From the NCBI GenBank assembly GCA_001414485.1, contig LLEY01000206.1:31579-95578 (forward strand): DNA of 64,000 bases. The letters are read 5' to 3'. Below are positions 45,341 through 55,334 of the stretch, piece by piece (position 1 is the stretch's first letter; the number at the start of each line of letters is the position of its first letter). The position numbers and the translations under genes are program-made. Below the pieces are notes generated by a model. It saw only the letters and a program-made list of their open reading frames with translations, had not been told where the DNA came from and made no database searches. The DNA comes from Calycina herbarum. Its lineage: Eukaryota; Ascomycota; Leotiomycetes; Helotiales; Pezizellaceae.

Positions 45341-45724
45341 TTTGGTCTTTCTTCTTTATAACACAACATAAACACTTAAACTTCAAACCGTTTTCAAAAG
45401 ACTAACACACAAAACCTTATAACTACTACACAAAAGCAACTGGTGCTGAAAGCCACCCAATATCCTCTTTTGGTTTACAAACACCAAAACCGCCTCTCTA
45501 CACCTCCTATCCTCGCACTCTTACACCCACATACGAATACACGCGCCGCAATTCTCCCTACAGCCTCAGGCTCAATTTCTTCTGAACCTTGTTTTCATTC
45601 CTCTTCGAGAGATTCGCAATACGGGCGCTTTTATCGATTGCTCTTAAATCAGAAAAGAATCGCGACAATCCTCTTGCGAATTACGAGTACATCAAAGAAG
45701 CTCCAATTTCTACCGACTTGAACA

Positions 45725-46555
45725 ATGAGTCCTCAGTATGCCCCGTACGACACATTATTTCTCCTTGGACTCATTTTAATAAAAGAGAAAGCCCCGGCAA
45801 TGAGTCGAATGTCGTGGAGGGAGATGGACCTTTTCGGAGAACAAATTGTTACAACTGGTTTAAATGAGAGACTTCTCCGAAACGTGGGAGACATTCAATT
45901 GAACAATGATCATCCCATCGCTTGTAGTCCATCTGACTTCCGAGGGAGTTTCTTGAAGGATTACTACAATTTTAGGAGGGGGGGCCCGCAAGGCCAAGAG
46001 TATCTTTCTGAGGCACTAGAACAGGAAGAAATAGAAAAAGCCATGCTGGAAATTCGTTATCTTGCACACGCGTCTGTTGCTATCCAGGACGTTCTCTGGG
46101 GGCTTGAAATATACTTTGAGTCATCGTTGATCATCGATATGACAGAAATTATACCTCAACACTGCGCTGTCATAATAGAAGCGCTTGACCAATATAAGAG
46201 CGAGAGGCAGTCTGGACTATCGCCGGGAGAGACCGCAAAGATATTGAATTACTTCTCAGACCACAAATTCTTTCCAAAAGAGTTTCGTTTCACGATTCAA
46301 ATAATGAAGGTACTCTGTCGACACCAGGGACTCCTAAGGACGAAGAGAGACAGGCGTCTTGCTCTTTTTCAAGACTTGGTAGACACGTGAGCAAGAGCCA
46401 AGGCAATGGTTGATCACTACCATGCGACCAAGCGTTATCTTACTGTTAAAGTCGATTCACCACCTGGTTGGCGAACCCATAAGTTTGAGGAGAGCCTGAC
46501 AGATATAAGGGGGCCTTCTTCCCAGTATACCGAGATAGGTTACGTGCAGGTTTGA
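45725..46555 (+). pseudogene. Tandem family copy B, one in-frame TGA
   Basis: A 221-codon frame (45725-46387) ends at TGA 46388-46390. The same frame then runs 54 more codons to TGA 46553-46555, and this part (KAMVDHYHATKRYLTVK, later TEIGYV) looks like the C-terminal region of copy A (LIDFYHKSSAMHKYSF, TEIGYHFI). So only one nonsense change separates it from a 276-codon gene, and CGA to TGA is the simplest guess. Shared motifs are EIRYLAHASVAIQDVLWGL, HCAVIIEALDQYK and NYFSDHKFFPKEF. It could also be expressed as a C-terminally shortened protein. Its function is unknown. Confidence 0.65.
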
Positions 46556-47092
46556 TCTGCTTGGTGGTATTCTACTAGGCTCCAAGGTGTTTCGTTGTAC
46601 GATCGTTATGCATTTAGCAAGGAGTTTGCGTTTTTGCATGGTTTTTATTTTCTTTGGACTGTGATGACTTTGGCCTTATAATTTGTACTTTTAGAGAGAA
46701 AATTAATACGATGAGTTTATATAATTTCACGCCTAAGATGTGACAGTGACTTCTAATAAACGGTCTTGTCTTAAAGAGAACTATCGTATAAGCTTATGTT
46801 TCCTCTACAAAAGAATATTCAAGTTGCAGTTGTAAAAGCTGAAACGGCATACGTAACTAGTTTTATATTAATAGCTACTCTAAAGAGAATCTACAACTTT
46901 TCCATTTTCAATTAGACAATTCTCACTGTTTATAGGATTTAGTATAAAAGATATTGTCATTTTTATAAGCTTTAAAAGGCCATCTTCCTTTATATAGTCT
47001 TATTCAATGCCTAGACAAGCTGTTGGTGATTCAGAGCCTACCTGGTTATTCACAATTCCAGCTTTGATTATTCACAACATATATCCTGTTCT
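46556..47092. other. Array spacer B-C with conserved 3' flank
   Basis: This is homologous to the A-B spacer, including TATAATTTCACGCCTAAGAT and CTGTTGGTGATTCAGAGCCTA near 47022. No gene is seen. Confidence 0.6.
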
Positions 47093-47150
47093 CTTCCATG
47101 ATTTACAAACCCCTCACTGAAAAAGTATAAACTGCTCGAGTTTCTTGAGT
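47093..47150 (+). promoter_or_regulatory. Conserved core promoter of array copy C
   Basis: This is the same block as A and B, but the box reads GTATAAACTGCTCGAG (TATA at 47126), a small change just after the TATA core. It lies 1811 bp after the copy B site and about 320 bp before the start codon. Confidence 0.75.
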
Positions 47151-47444
47151 TTTTAGTCTTTCTTCTTTATAATATAACAAATGACACATTTTAAAAACCC
47201 GCACTGCTACACGAATACTTCAATATCAAAACCCACTCACCGTCTTCTATTAATCACGAACATCTCAAATCACGAACCCCGTTTTGCTCACTGTCACTCT
47301 CCAAGACCCCTCTGTTGTCCCACGGCACCAAACTTAGCTACCCAGAAAATCGAGTTCAATAGCGATCCAAAAAATAAATTTTCTTAGCCGTCTACGAATC
47401 AAGCTATCGAACACGGCAGCTCCCTCTACTAATCGTAATGTACA

Positions 47445-48326
47445 ATGGACCACTTCACCTACTATGAAAGGTCCTTTCTTGATGCGTTCCTCCTAAAGCG
47501 GGAGAACACCCTTAATTCAAGAGGTGTGGACCCAGAAATACTCCAATGGAGAGTTATTGGTACATTCGTGGCAAAGATTTTCTCTGTTGGATTGGCTACC
47601 GGGCACCTCAAGAAAAGCGATCATCCATCCAACAGGGATTTGCATGTCTGTAAGGAGGGCATCGACTACGAAAATGGGAACCTATTGGAAGCATATCACG
47701 TAGCGAGAATCACAGAGAATCCCAATTATTTTGTCGAGGATCCTTTCGAGATACCCTCAAACGAACTTGAATGCCTTGCTCATATTGTGGAGGAAGCAGG
47801 GCACTATGAGATCCAAAATACGTTGTGGGATTATCATCTTTACCTCCATTGATCTGTTGGGATAGAGACTGCGGGTATTCTACCTCTTCAATGTGCTCTT
47901 ATCTTAGAAACGATCTCTAAGTTTGAACAAAAGCAAGTACTAGAGGTTGGTGGAATCTCATCAGGCGCTTCCTATGGAAATCTCGGAGAATAAATTTGGA
48001 AGGTTGGTGTTATCTTTCAAGACCACTGGGCGTTTCCTAGAACGATAAGTTTGAAAAAGCGGGAAGCGCTGGTTCTCTCATACCACCGAGATATTTTACA
48101 GACGAAGTTGAACACACGAGCGGGCAATTATGCAGCAGTTTATAGGAAAGTGGCCGAGCGCATGGTCAGCTTCTATTACGAGAAGAAAAAGTATTCAATC
48201 TCGGCAGACGAAAGAAATCGGGGCCATATCTGGGACGAACTTGGCTTTGAAATAGACTTGCAGAGCATTAAGAAGGAAGTCTGTTGGTCGGATAACGATG
48301 GGAGTGGTTGGTACTCGAAGAAATGA
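47445..48326 (+). pseudogene. Tandem family copy C, several stops
   Basis: 135 codons from MDHFTYYERSF end at TGA 47850-47852. The frame goes on (IETAGILPLQCALILETISK, matching HCAVIIEALDQ of B) to a TAA at about 47990. Coding-like sequence resumes to 48326 (SLKKREALVLSYHRDILQTK, then VYRKVAERMVSFYYEKKKYS). Family landmarks are VGLATGHLKKS (compare GLATNDFHLSG in A) and YEIQNTLWDYHL (compare IQDVVWDYTW). With at least two stops this copy is dead or makes only the N-terminal 135 residues. Confidence 0.65.
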
Positions 48327-49020
48327 TAAGTTGAGGGTGTTTACTAGCAGTGTTTTGACGTCGTACGATTGTTTTGTATTTAGCATGAGTTTTTAGGCTC
48401 AGCATGGTCTTTAATTTCTTTCTATTATTTTCGCCTTGTAGTTTATACAATTTCACGCCTAGGATATGACCGTGACTTTTAACAGACGGTCTTAGGTTAA
48501 AGAGAACTGTTATAGAAGCTTATCTTTTTTTTGACGAAAAAGTCATTCAAGTTGCAGTTGTAAGAGGAGAAACAGCACGCGTAACTTCCCTTATATTAAT
48601 AGCTACCTTAAGAACAATCTCTTACTATCTAACGTGTAACTGGGCCACCAGTGGTTGCTTGAATTAATGACTGTAGGAAACTTGCACTCTTAAGATCCTC
48701 CTAAATCTTCTGGAACAATAAGGCAAAAAGAATTCAAGCATTGTCAGGTAAACAAATGCATTTTCCGACGCCTGGTCGAACAATTAAGCCAGAGAGGTGG
48801 AGGTGCTCAGCGCTTGACTAGTTACGAATTCCCCCTCTTTGTACCACTAGACGTGGTACAAATTACTTTTCAATTATGAATTTTAAGAAACCAATCTTTA
48901 CTTTGTACAGTTTTTCCTAACGCCTAAGGAAATTTTTACTGATTCATAGCCTACCATATGATTCACAGGACTTGAATTTTAGTTTGGTTAATCACATTAT
49001 ATGCCCTTCTCTCTTCTACG
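48327..49020. other. Array spacer C-D
   Basis: The first ~280 bp repeat the spacer motifs (CAATTTCACGCCTAGGATATG). The part from about 48630 to 48930 is not found in the other spacers. ACTGATTCATAGCCTACC near 48940 is the diverged equivalent of the GATTCAGAGCCTAC word. Confidence 0.55.
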
Positions 49021-49075
49021 ATTCACAGACCCTTTTAAAAAAAAGTATAAATAGCTCGAGTTTTTATACTTTTCA
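49021..49075 (+). promoter_or_regulatory. Conserved core promoter of array copy D
   Basis: GTATAAATAGCTCGAG with TATA at 49046-49053, preceded by GATTCACAGACCC. It lies 1920 bp after the copy C site and about 370 bp before the copy D ATG. The box is exactly that of copies A and B. Confidence 0.8.
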
Positions 49076-49415
49076 GTTCTTTCTTCTTCACAGAACATTC
49101 TACATAACAAACCACAATACCTCTTCCTCAAATATACATACCAAACCGTTTAAGTAATACACAAATACTTCAATAATCGAATCCTTCGACCTCCTCTATC
49201 AACCTACCAGCTCAAGGCCACTCCTCTTGATAATCCATCAAACACATACGAACACACCTTTTTCAAAAAACTACTACGGATACAGCAAACTTGCCTCACA
49301 TTTCTACTACCTCATCGCTGAACTGCATATCTCCCCTTGATAATGTTCAACATAACAGCAGCATCAGAACCATTATTTTGTCGACAGAGGTTTGGTTTTC
49401 AATCAAAATTTCAAA

Positions 49416-50423
49416 ATGGCAAGACGAACTGAGTTCGAAAAGCGGATTTGGAAGATTCTGTACAAGAGATTACCAGATTGTTCAGTGGATTTGAAAAAGT
49501 TCAAAAACCTTCCTTTGCTTGTCAACAACGCAACGGTTGAAATTGTTAAGGCGGGGATAGCCAATGGAAAACTGCAAGAAATTTCCGAAGGGCAAAGAGA
49601 CGTATTTGCAACTCGACCGCATCTTGTAGGTTTTGTGGAATTACGCCAGTACACGAAAGAAATTACCCGTCACGCAGTGAATAGCGCAGAAGAGGACAGA
49701 TCGACCAGCGACGAGGGAATATTGCATGAACTAAAGCAAATTATTGATGGAAATATAGTCGAGAATATACTCGAAAACTTTGAAACACAGATAGATCAAG
49801 TAATGGGCCATGGAGTTAATTTGCGAATTTTTGTAGAACACCTTTTGCGCTCCCACGAAGGGAATAGTTACAACAGCAGTTACAGGCATGGCGGTGACGC
49901 AACAGAGCTAGCGAAAGCACTAACCTACTATGGAGAACACCACTTTTTTGACGGAGAGCTGAGAAAGATCCTGAGCTCTAATCAGATCAAAAGACTCGTT
50001 GAAACAAGGAGACAGTCAGCGGAGATGGTAACATTGGCTTTTAATACAAAAAGAACTAGAGGGGAATCAGAGGAGGCTCGTGATGCAGCAAAGCTGGCTC
50101 GCAGTGCAGAACAGGAGGCTCACGATATCGCCAAGGAAATGGTTCGCTTGTATCATGTTTTCGCCGAATATGACGCAGTACCAACAACTCACGGCACACA
50201 AATAGCAATCTCTTTAGCAACACGCGGATTGTGGACGAACCACCCAGAATGCAAAGAACTTGGTTCTTCCTCTTTTCACGGAATTCAATACTTCTTGAGA
50301 AAAGATGGGCAAGGGATGTTATCGTGGCACGAAGTCGACGACCCAGAAACAAAACATCCATTTAATCATCCTTTGACGTCCGATAAGAGCCAGCAGGAAT
50401 ATCTAGATCAATTACGAGTCTGA
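49416..50423 (+). CDS. Tandem family copy D, longest intact member
   Basis: 335 residues from MARRTEFEKRIWKILYKRL to a TGA at 50421-50423. I prefer this ATG because the family N terminus starts here; an in-frame ATG 24 nt upstream also exists. It is hydrophilic and mostly helical, with no signal or membrane segment. Family landmarks are EIVKAGIANGKLQEI, the block YYGEHHFFDGELRKIL (compare NYFSDHKFFPKEF), a coiled-coil-prone ARDAAKLARSAEQEAHDIAK, and a C-terminal GQGMLSWHEVDDPE. After the TGA the same frame stays open for 93 more codons to 50705, containing MPPPKRAGSDDPEEGIPKKK (NLS-like) and ending AEREAERAKWAEGFE. So the ancestral protein may have been ~429 residues, cut by one nonsense change, or the second part may be a separate frame. 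The function is unknown. Confidence 0.65.
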   Translation: MARRTEFEKRIWKILYKRLPDCSVDLKKFKNLPLLVNNATVEIVKAGIANGKLQEISEGQRDVFATRPHLVGFVELRQYTKEITRHAVNSAEEDRSTSDEGILHELKQIIDGNIVENILENFETQIDQVMGHGVNLRIFVEHLLRSHEGNSYNSSYRHGGDATELAKALTYYGEHHFFDGELRKILSSNQIKRLVETRRQSAEMVTLAFNTKRTRGESEEARDAAKLARSAEQEAHDIAKEMVRLYHVFAEYDAVPTTHGTQIAISLATRGLWTNHPECKELGSSSFHGIQYFLRKDGQGMLSWHEVDDPETKHPFNHPLTSDKSQQEYLDQLRV

Positions 50424-50462
50424 GAACAACATCAAGCCGAAACTGGAAACATCACCTCGAGT

Positions 50463-50705
50463 ATGGGAAGTGTGAATGTCGATGCAATTAGCTTCAATTT
50501 ACAACAAGATTACACCTTTCTAAATCCAATGCCTCCACCGAAGAGGGCTGGCAGCGATGATCCTGAAGAGGGAATACCGAAGAAAAAAAGGTTCGAATCG
50601 TACTTTGGGGAGTTTGGCTGGTGCATGGAGCCTCAGCTTGATGATTGGGCAACCCCGGCGGAAAGGGAAGCGGAAAGGGCGAAATGGGCAGAGGGATTTG
50701 AATGA
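50463..50705 (+). other. In-frame continuation downstream of copy D stop
   Basis: 80 codons from ATG 50463 (MGSVNVDAISFNLQQDYTFL) to TGA, in the same frame as copy D with only one TGA between. It has a basic PKKKR motif and an acidic/charged end. This is either the lost C terminus of copy D or an independent short gene; the fixed frame favours the first. Confidence 0.45.
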
Positions 50706-51429
50706 TTTTTGGAGATTTAAGGCGTCGGGATATTGTTTCTCTCTCTTGGTATTCAGTTTGCATGGATTTTGAACTTGTTGGGGGGCCTGGAACGAAAAAC
50801 AAAAAACTTTAAAAATGTACTTTTAGATAGCAAATCAATGCGATGAGTTTAGATAATTTCATGCACATGATATTATTATGACATTTAAGGTTTTGTAGTA
50901 CTGAAAAAGGTGCGTAGCTAACAATACTGAGACCCCTCCGGAACTGTGCAGAAGTTTATGTTCGAATAAGTTCGGAATAGCAGCCTACAAGATAATGTTT
51001 GCTACTCTTCTGCGAGGCGCACTTTAGAGAAAATCTAGCATAAAATCATGGCTTCTCTACACGTTCTAAAAAACAAACAAAGAGTAAGAGACTCGAGCAT
51101 TGCTCTACGGCACTCTTCTATTATATTATGTATAACATCCTAAGATGATCATAACAATTAATCTAGAATGTCAGGAGAACGAAAATACCAAACCTTTGAT
51201 TCTTCTAAACTGTCTCGAGCAACACTTTTCATTGTCCAAGTTTGATTGGCATAATCTAAGTGAAAAGAAGTGACGGAGAGTAATGCCCGAAACTCTTACC
51301 TCGCTTATTTTGCACAACTCTCCAGTCAGGTGACTAGGATTCATCATCTAAATTATACAGATTTGGTATCCTTCATATCTTGGATTACTTATGCTCGGAA
51401 TTTTGCTATATCGAGTGATTCACATCCAA
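50706..51429. other. Array spacer D-E
   Basis: It starts with the family spacer words (GATAATTTCATGCACATGAT near 50851). Beyond ~50900 it is AT-rich with no recognisable feature, and no conserved promoter block is seen before remnant E. Confidence 0.5.
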
Positions 51430-51449
51430 CCTCGCTCTCTTAAAACATA

Positions 51450-51898
51450 TTGAAGATGTGCTAGGCACTGATAGAACAAAGGCAACAGCAAGGCTAGTAC
51501 GAGAAACGGCATCAAATCTTCTTCTGAATTACCACGAACTTGTGGATTACAAAGCGCAAATAATTGTGACAGACGGTAATGGGCCTTGGATTTTGACTCC
51601 AGAATTTCGGAACATCGGCACCTATTCTATTTCAAGTGCATTGCATGTCCCACTGCAACTGAACGACGGCGTGGTATGGTGGGACTGGTAGTGGTACAAT
51701 ATCGATAACCCAGAGATGTCCATTCGCATGGAGCAAACACTCGCCAAATTTCAGAAAGAAGAGAAGTTGGAGCTGTTGGACATTGTTAACTGGTGTACCG
51801 CACATGCAGAAAACTCTAGATACGAACCTCGTATTGTTATTTCCGAGCAGACTGCGCTAGGTTGGGAGTCGACCAAAAAAATTAGTATGGCATTGTGA
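51450..51898 (+). pseudogene. Tandem family remnant E (C-terminal part)
   Basis: A frame reads TASNLLLNYHELVDYKAQII, then HVPLQLNDGVVWWDW, a TAG at about 51689, WYNIDNPEMSIRME and an end at 51898. It parallels the last third of copy D (KEMVRLYHVFAEYDAV, then QYFLRKDGQGMLSWHEVDDP). It is therefore a fifth, 5'-truncated and stop-containing copy. The TIR element follows 30 bp downstream. Confidence 0.5.
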
Positions 51899-51928
51899 AA
51901 AATCACTCGGTGGCGGACTTTGCGATTA

Positions 51929-52623
51929 CAGTGAGTTGCGATTTAAGCTTGAATATCGTTCTTTTTTTTTATAAACCGAGCTTTTTTGAAAAATCTCTTC
52001 TTTTCCCCTCGTCTCTATCTTATTTTGCCCTTTACTAGATAATAGGAAATAAGAGCCCTATATATCTTCTATTACTCTATAAACCTTTTATATACAAAAT
52101 AAACGTTTATATTTGTATTTAACTTTTTATAAGGTCTTAGCAAAGGCTGTTATACTTAGTAAGCCTAAGACAAGGAATAACAAATTTTTCTCAAGAAAAG
52201 AGGCTTTTTCTAAAAAGTTTTTATTTCTTATTTATAATTGTTATACTTGTTTTTAAGTAGTAATAGAAAGAGGAGGAAGACAACTAGATATAGCGGTTCT
52301 TTCTAGCTAGGTCTTGTTATTCTTAGAATACTTTTATATTCTACTTTTTAAATAAAAGAGAGAGAAAACAAAAGCTCGGTATAACGTATTATTAGAAGCA
52401 TAAATCAGAGACGTTTAAGTAGGTAAAAGAGTTATTAAAGTATTAATTAAGAGGTAAAAGCTTGTTATTTGAAGAGGGTAAGTATAAGGTCTTATATACT
52501 AGTGTGTCTAGATGATCTCTACTATAACCTCACCGAGCTCGAGCTTGGCAGGATCACGTGACAAAACATGACACTCGGTTTATAAAAAAGTGCCTGAATT
52601 AAAGGTTAATTCGCAACTGACTG
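51929..52623. mobile_element. TA-flanked TIR element, copy 2
   Basis: 695 bp, bounded by TA (51927-51928 and 52624-52625). The left end is CAGTGAGTTGCGATTTAAGC and the right end in reverse complement is CAGTCAGTTGCGAATTAACC. An internal stretch CTAGCTAGAAAGAA(C/G)CGCTATATCTA is shared with copy 1 in the opposite orientation (25263-25289 versus 52285-52311), so this is the same family inserted the other way round. It is AT-rich with no transposase frame. Confidence 0.8.
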
Positions 52624-52625
52624 TA

Positions 52626-53006
52626 ATTAAATAGCCTTCTGAGAGATAATTTTGGCTTGTAACTTGTAGTAGTACTTGTAGTATGAGATACAAATACGAT
52701 GTCCTTTAAAAAGCGTAAGCAGCAAGTGACTTTGAGCATTAGACTATCTTTAAAGATGCAACACAGTAGCACTTAAGACATCTTCTTCCATTTTATAGGT
52801 GCCTATGTTTCAAATGATCGATCAGCTGCGAGTTCTGGTCTATGATCTCCTTGGTAAAACACATTATGAACATGATACAGCTTCAGCTAAGTTAAGTAAG
52901 TGAGGAAAAACTCTAGAAACTGTAGCAGTAACAGTTGAGGAATTTCATTTTCTTTTGTTATAATAAGTCAACTTTGATAATTATATATATATAAGCGGTT
53001 GCTTTC
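52626..53006. other. Intergenic, no gene seen
   Basis: AT-rich gap; a (TA) run at 52983-52993 is the only notable word. Confidence 0.45.
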
Positions 53007-53837
53007 CTACATCCACTTAGACCAAACAGGTCTGTTCTCCGCCCAATGAAACTTTCGTCGACTCGAAACTTGAATATCATCCTGTCCCATTATAACGTTA
53101 CCTTCCCTTGTCCAACTATTATCAATCCTCATCCCCACTTTTGCAAGTTCTTCATTTCGGATCCTCTCTGCTTCCTCCTCCTCTGTGAGGATACGAGGCT
53201 CATTATTCGATTTGCTGGATTTTCCGTACCCCATTTTCTCTCTCCTGAGAGTCATAACGTCCATGGTCGAGGAAGGCGTGAACTTATTTCTCGATGGGCT
53301 TCCCGAATCAGTGGAGTTTGTGGAATCTTTCTCAGATGTAGTCATGTCCATAGCACGCATCCTCTCGCTTAGCACAGGGTCGGCGAATCGATTCCAGCGA
53401 CCTTCTCTTTGTAAAATTATTGGCACAAAAACCTCACTCGGGAGTCGCTTAAGAGCTTCCGTACGCTCAAAACATAAAGGTCTATAGTCGTAAATTTTGT
53501 GATTTTCGAGTCCTTTCATTAGATTCTGGAAGAACGGGGAAAACGGTTCCTCGCCATGGCAATCCGCAAACGGGTTATCTTCGAGGTCGGGAAAATAATG
53601 ATGTAAAACTCGATCACTTGCCAGATACCTTCGCAGTGTCTCACTACTGGCTACCCATGGTGCCAGAGCTGTCCCGTCCACATGCCATGCTCTCGTCTCG
53701 GAAGGTTTTTGCCTTGGATCAATTTTCGGTGAGAGAAAGGTTTTCACTTTTGCGTTGTTATTTCGAAAGGACTGCCCGATTTCAATCGAGGAAAGACTTG
53801 GACTGGTATACTGGATAAGTGGATATGATAGTGACAT
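53007..53837 (-). CDS. Hypothetical soluble protein
   Basis: 276 residues from MSLSYPLIQYTSPSLSS. An in-frame ATG at 53924 would add 29 residues, but that stretch contains a GTAAGT donor-like site and may be 5' leader. The first half has ordered-looking segments (ETRAWHVDGTALAPWVASSE, VLHHYFPDLEDNPFAD). The second half is charged and helix-prone (EPRILTEEEEAERIRNEELA) and the end is aromatic and basic (RRKFHWAENRPVWSKWM). No domain, signal peptide or membrane segment is recognised. Confidence 0.55.
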   Translation of the reverse strand: MSLSYPLIQYTSPSLSSIEIGQSFRNNNAKVKTFLSPKIDPRQKPSETRAWHVDGTALAPWVASSETLRRYLASDRVLHHYFPDLEDNPFADCHGEEPFSPFFQNLMKGLENHKIYDYRPLCFERTEALKRLPSEVFVPIILQREGRWNRFADPVLSERMRAMDMTTSEKDSTNSTDSGSPSRNKFTPSSTMDVMTLRREKMGYGKSSKSNNEPRILTEEEEAERIRNEELAKVGMRIDNSWTREGNVIMGQDDIQVSSRRKFHWAENRPVWSKWM

Positions 53838-54368
53838 GATGTCATCCAGGTAATATTCCAGAGGTATAAGAATCTCCTGGGAGGCAGTTGACGCCGAATA
53901 CTTACCTAAAACAACCATAACCAAACTTTACATGAACGTCATGGAATTTATATTGAAACTCAGAGACTTAATCATGAATAACTCAGATATATGGACGGTG
54001 TGATTGGAACTACAAACATCAAGTATTCACCATCTTGGAGCTTGCATAGAGGTGAGTGGAGCTGACTCCCATTGGTTTTTAAGCAGGTAAGGCGAACAAC
54101 ACACCAGCTTCCAGAATCTATATCAAAAATTTTGATAAGAATTCATAAAGATTTCATCCATATCTACAGCCGCATCTTGTTGAATCACCTTGGAACTTGG
54201 TACAAAAACCAGAGTTTTGCCCTCCCTCAAAATGTGCCGGCGCAAAACAAACTTCCCAGCCTCCCACACCGTTCAAGATTTTCTCGAAATTCCATTTCCG
54301 TAAATCTCTTTCTCCCCTCGGCCAAATGCCAAAAGCTGATTTCTTTTTGGGGAAGAACTCGTAACCTC
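53838..54368. other. Intergenic, no gene seen
   Basis: This covers the 5' region of the hypothetical gene and 3' region of the small Pro-rich gene. Short open frames here have no recognisable content. Confidence 0.45.
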
Positions 54369-54635
54369 TCACTTCTTTGGAGGTGGCGCAGGTTGCGGCT
54401 GTGGTCTCGGATGTGGTGGTTCTCGGTTAACCATTGGATTTCGGTGGCGCAAAGCATCCTCAGAACTGGACATGTTGAGAGATTTGGCATCAACGGGGGT
54501 CTGAACTGAGCGAAGCTTGGTTGGCGACGATGGTGTAGGGTTATCTTTTGGAGGGAAGGTTATGATGGTGGCAGGTTTCTCTTGCAAACTGAGCAGAAGG
54601 ATTCTTTGAGAGTGGTGTGAGAGGAAGTCGGACAT
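54369..54635 (-). CDS. Small Pro-rich protein
   Basis: 88 residues. The first ~30 (MSDFLSHHSQRILLLSLQEK) are partly hydrophobic; the rest is disordered, ending in PRPQPQPAPPPKK. A clear TATA box (TATATAAG on the minus strand, 54677-54684) lies about 42 bp upstream of the ATG, which supports a real transcript. No family is recognised, and the coding status is moderately likely. Confidence 0.45.
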   Translation of the reverse strand: MSDFLSHHSQRILLLSLQEKPATIITFPPKDNPTPSSPTKLRSVQTPVDAKSLNMSSSEDALRHRNPMVNREPPHPRPQPQPAPPPKK

Positions 54636-55334
54636 ATTTGTCGTTTGAAGAGTTCTTGGTTGGGATTTGGTGAGCTCTTATATAACTCCCAGTGATGATT
54701 CAAGGTTCTGGTATTACGCACTTCATGATGAACACCTTAACTACGTGTTGACGTTCCCGTCACATTTCTTGCCAGCTAAGGTTATGATTCTGTCTATTGC
54801 CCCTCCCTACACTTGAGTTGTACCTCGCTTAAGCCAAAGGCCGAATTTTACTCTGTGGGGGTTGTGTTTGTGTTTCGCAAAAATAGAAATTGTTGATATT
54901 TCATCATGACTAGATGCCAGCAAGCTATTCATGAATCATTTGGCAAATTTCGCAATCACGAAAGGAAGGAAAAGAGTCACAGAAAGACTGAAGGATTACT
55001 GCAAAATCGGTCACCATTCCAAGTCCCATTTTGGCAACCCGCCATGAAAGAGAAAAGTAGGAACTTTGATCGAATCTATAAAAGGTACTAAATCACGTGG
55101 TAATATTATTCCTTCGTAAGATTTCCAAAAATTCGCTTTGTAATGAAATTTGATTGAATTGACCTGATTGAGTACTGTGATAATGAAATGAATATGCGAG
55201 GGCCATACAAATATGCAGACATCTATGAGGTATATCCCCGCCGAGAGCAAAAACCAGTGCATGTGAATCAATCATCGGATGTATCCCCTGTTCCTAGTAG
55301 AAGGCCTGCTTTCCCCGCTGAGAGAATTGTGTAT
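54636..55334. other. Intergenic, no gene seen
   Basis: Promoter of the small Pro-rich gene and 3' flank of the secreted-protein gene; nothing else is recognised. Confidence 0.45.

Noticed and set aside
43490..49060. CRISPR-like spacing of repeated promoter blocks
   Set aside because: Units are ~1.8 kb with genes inside; this is tandem gene duplication in a eukaryote.
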